60,000 bases of DNA from Takakia lepidozioides (taxonomy: Eukaryota > Streptophyta > Takakiopsida > Takakiales > Takakiaceae): contig CM060731.1 of NCBI GenBank assembly GCA_030704615.1, positions 89,076,756 to 89,136,755 on the forward strand, written 5' to 3'. The notes beneath the pieces were generated by a model. It saw only the letters and a program-made list of their open reading frames with translations. It did not search any database and had not been told where the DNA came from. A program made the translations under genes and the position numbers. Positions within the stretch are counted from its first letter, which is position 1; every line of letters begins with the position of its first letter. Positions 10,618-22,180 of the stretch are shown in pieces.

Positions 10618-13285
10618 TGTCAAGTTATTTTTACCACTAGTGTGAAGTTAGCTAGGAAATAGCTAGCTTTTATATATTGACATTTGGGATTGACCCAAGT
10701 GTCAATCCAGGGGCCAATACATGTTTGGGCACCTGACGTTGTTATCTTCACGGCAAATCGCGGTGGGCTCATCTTTCTTGAGTTGAGCCTCACCGCGTCT
10801 AGCTATGGCGCCGGAGTGTGGATTCCTCATGGCGTGAGGTGCACTTGGCTCGACTTCGTATATGACTGATGTTTTCATGTGCAAGTATGTGAGTTTGAAA
10901 GAGAGCTTGTGTGCTTGTATCATTTTTTTCTTTATCACTCGAGAAAGATGAGCTCGAGTTTGTGAGTGCCAGGTTCGAGTTAGTTGTAGCACTTGTGTTT
11001 TCAGATCATGAAAAGCGGTTCAGCCTAAAGTGCATGGATCCGTGCATGAGCCTATCCAAAGCGGATAGAGTGCAAAGGCGAACAGGTTGCAGGTTTGCCA
11101 TGGATAGAGAGGCGGGTAGCCTCTGTTGAAGAGCGGCATTGCATAGCTCAACGCTATGGCAACCAAGTTTGGGCTTCTAGTGTGAAGCGGAGGAGATGCT
11201 GGCCACGAGTGGGCGAACTGGTGGTCGTCTTCTTCAGCTGCAGGCCGAGTTAAGGAGCTGCAGGAATGTGGGCTGCGCATGGGAAGCTAGCATATTGCAG
11301 GTTGGAGATGATATGATCAGCTCCAGGTATTTCTGCCCGAAACTAGTTGTTGCGGGTAGATGAGGAGCAGCCGAATGGTGGAGCTGCGAGGGGATGCATC
11401 GTCATGAAGAGGTATGAGTGAAGAGAGGGGGCTGGTCCCTCTTGTGTGCAAATCAGTGCACTTGTGAAACATGTGCTGAGTTGGAGTTTCAATCTGAAAC
11501 TCGACAGTGTAAGGGCTCTTGGAGTGGCAAGAGCGGGGCTAGAAGGGCAGCAACAAGGCGCCCTAGAGCCAAGGGAGATGCATGAGAAGTGCAGATGCAC
11601 CAAGTTTGTATAGGTGTGTATTTTCAGATTTGTTTTTGTGAGCTTCATGAAGAAAAGGGAGCTTATTGGGCAGCATATAGTTTGCTTGTTGAGTTGGAGG
11701 CACTTCTAGTAGGCCGTGAGAGCTCAGGAGTGCAGGGCGACGGGGCTGATGGCTCCGTAGAAGCCATAGCTCGTCGGCAGCAGGTGCTGGAGCAAACCCC
11801 AACTCGGGAAGAGCTCGGGAACGCGTGGGAACGTCCGGGAATGCCCCGGGAACTCATGGGAACTCGTTGGGAGTTCCAGGGAACGCAGGGAACAGTGGCC
11901 GTGATGGGCCGTTGGGGCGGTATCACGAGATACCACGAGCCCAGGTCGTGATGGTTGACCGTGACCGTTGGAAGTCGTGGTGTGGACACAACGGGTGGGC
12001 ACGGTGACCAGATCGTGGGGATGGCGGGGCGTGACGGCTCGTGGGAGTGGTACCACGGGGTATCGCTGGGCAGCCCGTGGCCAACGAGTGCCTAGGGCGG
12101 GCCGTGAGGAGTCGTGGCGGTTGGAGCCACGGAAGGCCGCGAATAGTTAGAGTGAAAAAAAAAAAAATACTCCGCTGCAGGTAATCTTTTCTGGTTTTCA
12201 GCCCAGTTCTTAACTATGGGGGAGACCAGCCTGCAGGTAATTCCTTTGGACAGAATGTTGTTGGGGCCTATATGTACCTCTATTTGCTCCATTTTTTAAC
12301 CTTCAGCAAATGGTGTGGTTTCCTGAGGTGGTTCCATTTGGAGGAATGGCTGGTGGACGTAAGGAGGCACTGGCGGACCCTATGGAGGCTTGCACGGGGC
12401 CTTGGAGGCCAAGTTTCATGAGCTCGTGGAGGGCGGTTTGAGGAGTGTCTACAGGATGTTGTCATGGTCATGCAAGTGAGAGAAGAGAGGAGAAAAAAGG
12501 GTGTTGGGATGAGAGTGTGCTGGGGATAGGCATTGCTTTAGTTTCCCTTCCTCGTAGCTTTCCACCTTTTCTGTAGGCCGAGACCTTTCCGTAGGTGGAG
12601 GCAAGAGTCAGTCCGGGTTTGGGCTGGGTTGCAGGAGCGACACTGTGGAGTTGTTTTTGGTGTGGGGGAGTTGTTGTTTTCATTCTTGTGTTTGGATCCC
12701 CTCCACACCTGCATGCTTGATTGTGCGCCATGCTAGTTTTGTGTGGGCGCTTGATTTTATAGGTAGTGGACTCGGGCTTGATCGCCAATCCCACCCTAGA
12801 GCATGCTGTCGATGGTGAGGCTGGGGTGATGACCAGTCAGACCATCTTTGTTTCTCCTGTGGTGAGGTTGGAGGTGATGACCAGCCAACCATAGAAGTGT
12901 CTGCGGTGGATGCAGGTGCAGGTGCAGGCTATGTTATGAACCTAGTATTCCAAACCATAAGCCGCATCAGGTTCTCTACCCGGTTACCTTGTGGAGAGGG
13001 GGTTAGAGACATGTTTATGACCGGTTGAGTGTCAGTTTGTCAACACGGAGGTGCCACTAGTTGCTGGGGAAAGTGCCGGTACGAGCACTAGCGATACTAG
13101 CGGGTATACGAGACAAGGTATACGGTTTAGGCCACCTACCTCCTGTGTCTTCTACGGAAGGTTCTGATTCGGATTCTGAATCAGGAGGACTCACACCGGC
13201 GGTGCAAATTGTCTCCTTACCATTGTTGTGGGACACGATGGAGGAGATGTATGGAGCCACCAAGGGGCCATGAAGGTACTCTGGG
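10618..13285 (+). repeat. 5' leader of a methyltransferase-type gypsy element (copy D)
   Basis: This 2.7-kb non-coding leader aligns by eye with 38994-41688 along most of its length. Shared landmarks are the start (TGTCAAGTTATT here), TAGCTAGCTTTTA and the 'gacatttggga' region near 10680 and 39050, AGCCATAGCTCGT near 11763 and 40570, and the block ending GGTTTCCTGAGGTGG near 12320 and 40860. The start is preceded by AATT, and the same four bases follow the 3' end of copy A at 29941. Between about 11812 and 12289 lies a G-rich short-period repeat (GGGAAC then CGTGG motifs). No LTR partner for this leader was found at the 3' ends of copies A or B. Confidence 0.65.
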
Positions 13286-14524
13286 GTGGTGGGCACCATT
13301 GAGTTGGATGATTTTGTCCAAGAGTTTGATAGTTGGTGTGACTTGCAGCAAATACGCAATCCACAACTGTTTACGCCTTTTATGGCATGGAAGGGGTTGT
13401 TTCAGCACCTTGAGGGACCGCCCATGGATGATTACCATGAGTTTAGGCAGGGGCACGATGTTGAGATCGAGGAGTGGAAGATATACTGGTCACCCGACTA
13501 TGTCTCCATCACTAGAGGCACTAGAGGCACAAAGGCAGCAGCCACACCGGCAGCTGCACCACTAGCAGCAGCAGCTACAACAGCAGCTTCCACGAGCAGT
13601 AGTGGGACTAGTGGTACAGCAGCCACGACGCCCCCCCAAGCTACTGCTGCACCAGCACCAGTGGCGGTGCCTGCCTTAAACCCTGTTGTGGAGTTCTTCG
13701 AAGAGTTGAGAAGGAATTACCAAGGGGTGAGGACAGAGAAGTTGAGGAGCTTGCAAGAGTTCCAGAAGAAGCCTACTGAAAGCTTGAGGGAGGCTTTCAC
13801 TCGCATGAGGCATTTGATTAATGTAACCCAAGGGGTTACGGAGGCTCAGGCAGTCCAGTTCTGGTACGGGATATTGGACAAGGAACTGAGGAGAAGGGTG
13901 CGGGATGCAACTCTCCTACAAGTGGCCCAACCCACCTTAGCAAATGTGTTTTTGCTGGCAGAGCGGATAGAGCTCAACATGGTGGAGGAACGAGTGGTTA
14001 TGGTGGGATTTGCTAAGGAGGCACCACGGGGTAGTGGTGCTCCTAGCCAACCACTACCTCAACGTGCTCAAGGCAACAATGGAGCTCAGGTGAAGCCCAG
14101 GGAAGGACAGAGAGGACCTCAGATGCAGGGGTCTCTCCCTTCATTTGCAAGCCAACAACGGGCGGATGTGGTGTGTTGGACATGTGGAGGACCCCATGTC
14201 AAGAAGGATTGCCCAGAGGGAGGCAATGGTTTGGCACCAGCACAGCCTGCACAGATGCAGTGTGGGCATTGTGGCAAGTATGGGCATGGAGAGGCCCAGT
14301 GCTATGGTTTGCACCCTGAGTTGCGCCCAGGCCAGTTCCAAGGGAACAATGGTAACCGGGGGCGAGGTGGAGCAGCCCAGAGAGGACGAGGTGGCCAGGC
14401 ACGAGGTGCAGGCCAAGGGCAAGCTCAACATGGCCAAGGACGCAGAGGTCAGGGTGGTGACCAAGGCATGGCCAATCGGCTTCAGCAACTAGAGCAGAGG
14501 CTCGCTGCCATGGCCACAGCTTAG
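13286..14524 (+). CDS. Gag polyprotein of the methyltransferase-type gypsy element (copy D)
   Basis: 412 codons from the first ATG after an in-frame stop at about 13271. The sister copy C has CAT at that codon, so the original gag started upstream, perhaps near 13061 where an acidic SDSDSESGG stretch occurs. The protein has an N-terminal part containing TIELDDFVQEFDSW and FTPFMAWKGLF. An Ala/Thr-rich linker (about residues 75-130) follows, then a retrotransposon gag/capsid domain (about 135-230, with FFEELRRNYQGV and AQAVQFWYGILDKELRRR). Next are two knuckles: CWTCGGPHVKKDC, a CX3H variant, and CGHCGKYGHGEAQC, which is canonical. An Arg/Gly/Gln-rich tail and a short final helix complete it. 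It would package element RNA. This copy is fully open; its homologue at 41689 is broken. Confidence 0.85.
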   Translation: MVGTIELDDFVQEFDSWCDLQQIRNPQLFTPFMAWKGLFQHLEGPPMDDYHEFRQGHDVEIEEWKIYWSPDYVSITRGTRGTKAAATPAAAPLAAAATTAASTSSSGTSGTAATTPPQATAAPAPVAVPALNPVVEFFEELRRNYQGVRTEKLRSLQEFQKKPTESLREAFTRMRHLINVTQGVTEAQAVQFWYGILDKELRRRVRDATLLQVAQPTLANVFLLAERIELNMVEERVVMVGFAKEAPRGSGAPSQPLPQRAQGNNGAQVKPREGQRGPQMQGSLPSFASQQRADVVCWTCGGPHVKKDCPEGGNGLAPAQPAQMQCGHCGKYGHGEAQCYGLHPELRPGQFQGNNGNRGRGGAAQRGRGGQARGAGQGQAQHGQGRRGQGGDQGMANRLQQLEQRLAAMATA

Positions 14525-14684
14525 GTGGTACCGGCTCCAAGGCCGAATGGTCCACCTCCTACTCCTGAGGGAGGAGACATGGGAGGCATGGGATTCATGT
14601 GCGGGGCAGCACTACCACTAGTGAGGGGTGCCACTACCACTACCACTATGGGTGGGGCACCACTACCACTAGTAAGAGGTGCCA
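14525..14684 (+). repeat. Gag-protease junction with CCACTA short repeats, interrupted
   Basis: After the gag stop the sequence follows copy C (from about 42985) as far as the first CCACTAGTG, then continues with repeated CCACTACCACTA-type units. It ends at 14684, where CACTAATACAGAAACC begins. The expected protease region does not follow; the element resumes only at 25265. Confidence 0.6.
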
Positions 14685-14879
14685 CACTAATACAGAAACC
14701 GGTTTTTTTAGCGGCTCTTCTCACACATTTTGGTGTGAAAAGAGCCCAAGTTCACACCCCTCCTTGGTGTTAGGTTAACCTAGTCCTTTGCATCACATGT
14801 GAACTTTCTTGGTCCTGTGAAAAAACCATCTCACACCAAACTCGCACCTGATGTGGTAGTAGGTTTAGGTGGCTCTTTT

Positions 14880-15690
14880 TACTGATATTTTGACGGCCGT
14901 TTTGACTGGTTAGTTCAACTACTATTTTGACTAAGTAATCTTAATGGTCTTTCTACGGTACTTATTACACCACGTTGCCACCATGTCTGCCACATGTATG
15001 TCAATCAGAATGTATGTCAATGTAGAGTCCATCAGAATTATTAAATAAATAATAGATATTAAGGGCTCTTCTTACGGATTCTCTCACACAGATTTAACAC
15101 CAGGTTCAAGTCATGGTGTGATCGCAATGACACTAGTGTGAATACTGTCACATCCACTGTTTTGTTCCTATTGGACGAAAATTAAACAATTATTATTTGT
15201 TGACATATGCCAAAATGAATAGTCATAATATTATTATTATTATTATTCTTATTCTTATAATAAATGGGATAGCACCCCAAAAGCCATTGGCTGCTTGATT
15301 TAATATGTAATATATTATAATTTTAGAATTTTTATTTGTTTTGTTTTTAAACAAAAGCTTATTTAAAACATGGATAATAATTGTATTATTAACCACATTG
15401 ACCAGTAGTAATGTTATTAATATTAAATATAGCAAACAACCAGCAAAATACCACATTCATGTCTACACAAGAAAAATTTGGCTTGATGTGGGAAAATGAA
15501 GTTGCCCTTGAACAAGGGTATTTTGTGATCATACATGAGAATAGCAAGACAAAAAATACTGTTCATGTGAGAAGAGCTGTTTTGTTCACCTGTCTCAGCA
15601 ACCCTCAATCCATAAAGAAAATTAAACTAAACTTGTAGCACCTTCAATATCACGCGTGTTTAAGAAACTTTTCAGACCATAAGGTGGAAC
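14880..15690. other. AT-rich stretch with an (ATT)n microsatellite, no gene
   Basis: A short ATT run lies at about 15227-15247. The rest is AT-rich sequence of the insertion's left arm with TCACAC/GTGTGA words. No open frame with family features. Confidence 0.5.
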
Positions 15691-15694
15691 TTCC

Positions 15695-16600
15695 CTACGT
15701 GTCACCCAATGTGGTATGATTAGGGGTAACAGAGTAGTCCGGGTACGGCAACACAACCTCTGAAATCATGACCGATTTCACATGGATACGGCAATAGTTG
15801 TCTGGCACATTTGCTTTCGGAAAGCCAGCAATATGTCCCACACCTGCCCTTCTTTTTGGTGCACAAGGATCAAACAATAACACCTTGTCGCCGATTTGAA
15901 ACTGCAACAAAAACCAGATTCCTATATCAGAAATGAACCCTGGAGAACAGAGACTGACAGCTTGGCACTCCTGCAAAATGACATTGAAGTTCACCCCAAC
16001 CCTACCTATTGCAGTACTTCCAATTCTGAATTGCATTCGTTTGTCTCTATACTCCATGCTGACATGATCAAAGCTGGAATGGTGCCATACCTAGTTGATA
16101 GCAGGTTATGCATGGTCAACATGGATGTGGTAGGACGATGTCACAAAACTACCTTTGTAGGTTGTTGGGCATGCAGCTTTGTGGCGATACATAGGGGGTG
16201 TATTGATCCAGCATCAGACAAGGAAACAAAATTGCACAAAGGAAGTACTTACACTGTGCGGATTTTGTTGGTCACCCTGTGGTTCAGTTAGATCCACTGT
16301 GGTTGTAGTCTGATTGATAGCACATATTGTACTCTCCCTGCCCATTGAACGCTTCACTGGTTTCACCATCTGTATATTGAATGACACAACGATCAAAAAA
16401 TGAGAATAGCACGAATGACACACATTGTGAAGTAGCATTAACAATACAAATCCACCCACGCGCCCAAGCATTGAAACTTTTGCTCTCACCTTTCTTTGAT
16501 TATGCTTTGTTGTTGCATCGGGAGGCAAAGTCGTTGGAACTCTGGCAGCAGGAAGCCCTGGTTCGGATACCTTTGCAGATTGTTGTGATCCACTACCCAT
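15695..16600 (-). CDS. CACTA-associated protein with En/Spm transposase-like C-terminus (exon pieces)
   Basis: Three exon-like blocks with good splice signals occur on the minus strand. Exon 1 is 16600-16490 (37 codons, MGSGSQQSAKVSEP..., donor GTGAGA). Another is 16369-16253 (39 codons, acceptor ATACAG, donor GTAAGT). The last is 15901-15695 (69 codons with stop, acceptor TTGCAG). The last exon has FQIGDKVLLFDP, VGHIAG, YCRIHV and a final TTLGDT. This resembles the small C-terminal domain of plant Ptta/En/Spm-type transposon proteins, which typically has a TLGDA motif. Exon(s) between 15902 and 16252 were not resolved. It lies just downstream of the FCP1-domain gene in the same orientation, so the two may be one transcription unit. 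The family call is moderate. Confidence 0.5.
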
Positions 16601-16627
16601 GGCTGCAGTATTGAACAAGTAGTTGGG

Positions 16628-19563
16628 CTACCCATATCTGTATGGGTGCCCTGACACATACTCAGGGATGTGTGCAGCCTTGGATACACCCTCTAACCAA
16701 GGCAGTAATTCTTTCATAAGCCTCTTGCAGTTTGGCTGATCCCTCAACTTCCATGGATACGGGAAGATGCAATTATTTGCAGGGTTGGGTAAGCAAGTGA
16801 GTGGGGAATCGTCCACTTGCAAAGTATTGGTTGGATTGTAATGGCTGTAGTCCTTCCAAAACTTACATAAGTTCTTGTACATGACAGTTTTAGAAGGATT
16901 GAAAGGGTCCACCATTCCCACAGGCTAGTCACAATAGTCTTGGTGAAGCACCATCTTTGGTTGCTTCCCACGAAACAAAGCTTTCACAACTGGAAGGACA
17001 TTACTCAATGACATGGAAGACCATACACCTACATCAAAAATCTGAAGGCATCGGTCCAGAAACTCCTGACACCCAGGTCTGGAGGTGACAATGGGCTCTA
17101 GGTATTCCCTTGTTCGTAGTCTGCTCTCACATAACAATCCATTCAAGTCAAGTATAAGGATGTGTTTCTGCCTCTCAGTTGCCGAAGGGCAATTACCTAC
17201 AACTTGTACATGATTATCATGTACAAGAGACACACCTTTCTGTGGGGCACTTTGCAAATTCATGGAGACCTCACAGGCATATTGAGAGGGTAGTACATAT
17301 GCCGGCAGTGCTATTGGTGTAGGGGACAACAAAACTGATGAACACTTTGCAGTTGCCTCAACAATATGGGGGGATGGATTGAGTTCACCTTCAGACCAAC
17401 CCTCCATGTCATCATCCCCCTCCATTTCTAAAAGCCCAAACAATGAGCCTATTGTGTTTGACTTTGGTGGCGGTGAAGAAACTGCCTTGAATAGGTTGAG
17501 TGGTGAGCCCATAACATGAGAAATAGTCTCATTTGTTGTCTGTGGCGCAAAGGTGGTGCATGGTGGACCTGTGGGCTGTGAATCTGGCACATTCATGCTG
17601 CGAGCGCAATGTTGAATGCAGCTGCTGCCTCCAGTTGGACTTGGACTGCTTCCAAAGCTGCCTTGGAGCTGGCTTCCATCTGCACTTATTTGTTTTCCAT
17701 AGCATCGAGGCGAGCTACTAGTGAACCAATTCCCTGCCCCAACACATATAACACCTCCAAAGTAACAATTCACTACACTGACTGATGAACTAGTACGAAA
17801 AGAGAACCAAACGACAACTAGCAATGGCATGGAAATCATGAATATGTAATTCACACCAGAATTGGTACTGAGTTTATATACCGTTGTGGCTGCACTGCTT
17901 GTACACCCCGACCCGTAGCCTTTGTCACTCCTGGCGCTACCGGCGATCTCCTGCAAACTTGGTGTACGTCCAGTCTCCTCCTGTGATTGCAACAAACTTG
18001 CAAGTGTAAATGACTAACATAGCACACTGCCAACAGTAAAGAATTATCTAGGATAGCGTCAATGACTCCCCCTCAATAAGAGTGCTTAGTTTCTTGCTGG
18101 CGCCCAACTCTGAGAAGGCCCCCAAGTAGAAGCAATGTGTACTAATTCCATCCATATAGGAATAGACTCTGAGCTCCAGCCCAAAAAACCCAACACATAA
18201 AGTTTGTCAATGCAAAACAATGTGGGAACTTCCTATGTTGTAAGAGAAGTATACCAGTCGTGCTATAACATCGTTGATTCCACTGCGACCCGATCGAGAT
18301 GTATTCCTCACACATCCCCGCGCCTTGACACCATTTGCCTGGAATTTCTTGAAATCAGTGGAACCCCAACTAACAACTTGTTGTGCCCATGTCTTGCCTG
18401 GCACATGAAGGGGTTTGGGCAGCCCCACACTATAGTAATTTTTGAACAGCTTATTTCGTTGGTACTTGAGATGCCCGCAAATTGTTTTTGTAATAGCCTT
18501 TATGTTAAGACCAGGAGGTCCGTATTCCCAATCTGAAGCCAAGATCTCCATGATCTTTTCAATTAAGTGTAATGGTTGATCCTGAGCATACAATGACCAG
18601 TCCAACAAACGTTGACACTGCCCTCGCAGAGCTGTCATCCACTGGTTCCGAGCAGGACCTTCAGGTTTCCAAGTTCATCACAAGAAATGAAAAATTTCCT
18701 CCTCCCTACAGCCACATTCTGAGCAGCCTGGTCTCTCAGATCTTTTGCAAGTGCCCTTCTTTCCCTCCTTAAAGCATTTTTGCATTCTACAGGAGTCACG
18801 CCTGATGTCCCCCCAGGAGTAAGGCTGGAATCCTGCAAGGTTTCAGCAGTACCTTGCATGTTACCACCTTCACTCTGTTGGGGCTAGACTGCTGTCTCCC
18901 ACCCCACAGGATGATGTGGAGCAAATGCATCCTCGGTCTGTTTCAGAATGCCTTTCCCTTTCAGGGTATTAGGTGTATCTGGAGATGTTGGATAAAGAGG
19001 TGGCCGCGGTGCAGTGAAGCTCGAAGGTGTCGGCTGTTGTACTCCATTGTAGTTGGATCCTGAAGGTTGGTGGCCACCATACTAGACATGCCCTTGGTGT
19101 GGTCTTGCAGGGCTGGTAGGATAGAGGGAGGAAGTAGGTTGGTTGTACATAGGCCGAGGAGGATACATACTATGGGGATGCATTCCATAATGGTGGTAAA
19201 TGGAATATCCACCTTGACTAGGATCATGCATTGGAGCGCCTGCAGGTGGAGCAAAAGAATTGTAATTCTGGCACTGAGGATCATTGTTTGGAGGTTGATA
19301 GTGCCCATGCAGATTATACCCTGACATGGCAAGATACTGCGGGTACATAAGCGGATACGAGGGAGGAGCCGATACTGGTGGATACAAGGGAGCTAGAACG
19401 TCAGTCTGTGGAGTGGGCGGGGCTGGTTTTTCGTAAGTTGGAACAACCGCGCCACTCATCACAGCAGTTGGCGCAATAGTTGGTGCACACTTTGCTGGAG
19501 TAAGAGACTTATGCTCATTCGCATCCTTCCCTGCAATTCCCTTCCTTTTTTTGACTGAACTCT
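16628..19563 (-). pseudogene. Transposase-like + FCP1/NIF phosphatase-like gene, broken copy
   Basis: Paralogue of the gene at 55135-59820. Visible exons on the minus strand are 19563-18255 (acceptor GTGCAG, donor GTATAC), 17980-17882 and 17733 to about 16630. The first has a Pro/Tyr-rich part, then RRERRALAKDLRDQ, then a conserved block ending RNTSRSGRSGINDVIARL, the counterpart of TNPSRWGRAGVAGQAARL in the paralogue. The last has a coiled-coil-like start (GIGSLVARLDAMENK) and an FCP1/NIF-type domain with LILDLNGLLCES (near 17145) and QVDDSP (near 16810). Damage: TAG stops at 19084 and 18886, a one-base frameshift near 18650, a TAA after AMENK near 17688 followed by a frame change, and TAG at 16927. 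The 5' exon is not found; LINE pieces lie where it should be. The catalytic pair reads DxN, not DxD. Confidence 0.7.
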
Positions 19564-19639
19564 GCACACATTGCTCAACATAAACATGAGAAACAATACC
19601 ACCATACTACTAGGGATGGCAAACCTAGTGGGTAAGCCA

Positions 19640-22180
19640 AGCCCAAAGGCCTATGCAAGAAGACCCTGTCAGTCAGACCTGCCTATAATAGTGAGGAGTC
19701 TTCTAAAGAATGGAAGGGTACAGTGGAAATAACTGTCTACAATCCAAGACAACCCTGAAAAATTGGAGTACATCACAAAGGGGTACAACGTGCCCATTAG
19801 TTCTTCTGAGATTGTTGAAGCAATAGAACATCTAAAGGGCTATAAAGCTGGTGTGTCTGATACGATTGTCAAGCCTGGTGTGATCATATGGTAGATGCCC
19901 TTGCACTCCTCTTTGACCTTATTTGAAAGACTGAAATGATACCCTTTCGCTGGAGAGAGGGTGTCAGTGTCAATATGAGGTGACAGATGACAGCCTGGGA
20001 ACTACCATAGCATTACACTTCTTACCATAGTTTGCAAGTTGTTCTGTAGGATAATAAGCACCCATCTTGAGGTTGATTTGGAGTCTGGAAGTGTTTTCCA
20101 TGAAGGTGAGGCAGGCTTCCTGGGGGCTGTGTCAACCATGTCCCTGAGTTGGCCTATTCAAGGAAGGAAAAAAGAAGGAAACCTCTAAGGAAACCTCTGT
20201 CCTAGAACGACACCTTCCTTCTACAAAGGTTTCCTTCCTTGACATCTTATGGTGCACGCGCTGACATGCTCTCTTTGAGCACCAAAAGCTGAATGGATTC
20301 TAAAGTTTTAGCATGATTGGAGTTGGCCAACCCACACGGTAGATGTGTACTCCAAGGCCTGATAAGGCCTGATCTCTTCATAAGTGCTGGTATGGCGGCA
20401 TCACCCACCTGTAATCCAAATCTCTTGCTTTCCTAATTTTTAAGGGGTTGATAAACGAAAACATTGAAGAGCAGCGGGGAGAGGGTACAACCTTGAGCTA
20501 CACCTTGGTCAATGTCAAAGAAATTAGACTTCTCGCTATTGACCACAACACAAGCTTTGGTGTTCGCATGCAGGTTGTGAACCATCTTCCATATCTTTCC
20601 CCTGACCCCAGAAGTTGTAGAACAACTGACGTGGCTGCTCAGGGTGAGTTTGGAGTACCAGCCTTGAGCTCTCAACATGATGAGATCAAGGTCAGATGGT
20701 ACAGTCAGCTGAATCGCATGCCTCATACCAGCGACCCTATGATAAATACCTGAATATTAGGAAGGAAGAACTCACCCTGCTAGATGAATCTGACGTGGAG
20801 GCTGAAGTGTCTAAGGCCATGTCAAAAGCATGAAGAATGTCCGAACAAAACAATGTTAGGCATAAACTTCCCTGAATTCGTTTCCAGTTTGTGACATGGG
20901 TGAGGACTTTGAGGATAATCTGGAAGGGCAGACCTACCCTTGGCACTAGACTGAAAATTTAACCTCAGGATGGGGAGTCTACCTTTGAACAATAAACAGA
21001 TGCAGAGAGGAAAGGGAGATTGTCAATGCTCACTGGTGTGGGTGGCCTGAAGACAATGTCCATTTTCTGATACAAGTCCAGGGTATTCTCATCAGAGAGC
21101 GACCCTCTTCAGGACCATCAAGAACATAGTCCCTGCACCTCTGTTCATCAACTTTCAATATCTCACGGCTGAGTCTAAAGCGGTGTCCCTGTTGGGGTCT
21201 CATTGCTTGGTAGCCCACATACAACAGATTGATGCTTGTGTGAAGGGCTTTCTAAAAGGAATCTGGAAAGCCTGAACTAATGTTTATACCACGGTAAGTC
21301 CTACTACTGGAGTGAGCCCCTCATGTCTATTCCCTCTTGTTCTGCTGGGCACGGGCAGGGTCTATGGCCACAAGGCTATGATAAGCAACTTCTCAGGAGT
21401 GCATTCTCTCTCTCTCTCTGTCTCTCTCTCTCTCTCTGAAAGTCTCGAGGACGAAGGACCTCTTTGTGGGTTGTGTTTACATGCCCACAGAGGGGACCCT
21501 TAGTGCTGATGCAGACAAAGCCTTCGAAGATGTAAAGCTGGACTGTGCTTCGTTCCTTGCCAAAGGTCAGGTGGTGCTATTGGGTGACTTCAATGCCCGG
21601 GTGGGCAAAGGGCTCCATCAGGACGATATCATTGGACCTTTTGGTGAGGACGAGCTGAATTCTAATGGCAGACGGTTAATTAACTGTCTAGAAGAGCTTC
21701 AGCTTTTGACCTTGAATAACAGGACAAGAGGTGACCAAGTGCAGTGGACTCGTGAGAAATCCCAAACTAGGGAACGTTCCATTGTGGATTATATCATAAT
21801 GGACAAAAATTTGTTCCCCCAATGTGCCAATGTGTTGATCGATAGAACTGATATTGGTACCTCTGACTAGTTCCTGGTTTGGACTGAGATCAAAAGGTGT
21901 TTTCCCAACACCAAGAGATCTATGAAACATTCGATTCGGAAGTGGCGCATAGAAAAACTCCATAATGAGGAGGTCAAGGCTGAGTATGTCCAGGCCTTGC
22001 AAGAGGCTCTCCCTAATTTTGTCCAATCGCTCCAAGAACTTCAGTCTCGCTCTGATAACGCAAGAAATGAAGTCGAAAGAGCAGGGGACTCTTGGGAGAG
22101 TTTCGTTTCCTCCGTGGTTGACAAGATCATTGGGATGAAACTAATTGTCTGTGGTAGAGCTGTTAATTGATGGACCAATG
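19640..22180. pseudogene. Scrambled LINE (non-LTR retrotransposon) fragments
   Basis: Three pieces of one LINE-type open reading frame occur out of order. A plus-strand RT N-terminal part lies at about 19780-20160 (VPISSSEIVEAIEHLKGYKAG, then a GDR...NYHSITLL-type motif). A minus-strand RT core lies at 20726-20433 (DQGVAQGCTLSPLLFNVF). A plus-strand apurinic-type endonuclease C-terminal half lies at 21466-21870 (VVLLGDFNARVG, RSIVDYIIMDK), with a tail to 22170. Each has stops or ends abruptly. The arrangement implies inversion or independent fragments. They probably destroyed the 5' exon of the neighbouring FCP1-like gene. Confidence 0.75.
21405..21437 (+). repeat. (CT)n microsatellite
   Basis: A nearly pure CT dinucleotide run, interrupted once by TG, lies just upstream of the endonuclease fragment. 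Confidence 0.9.

Noticed and set aside
11563-12150. Several overlapping Pro/Arg/Ser-rich frames around 11.5-12.1 kb
   Set aside because: They are by-products of the G-rich short-period repeat in the retroelement leader, open on both strands.
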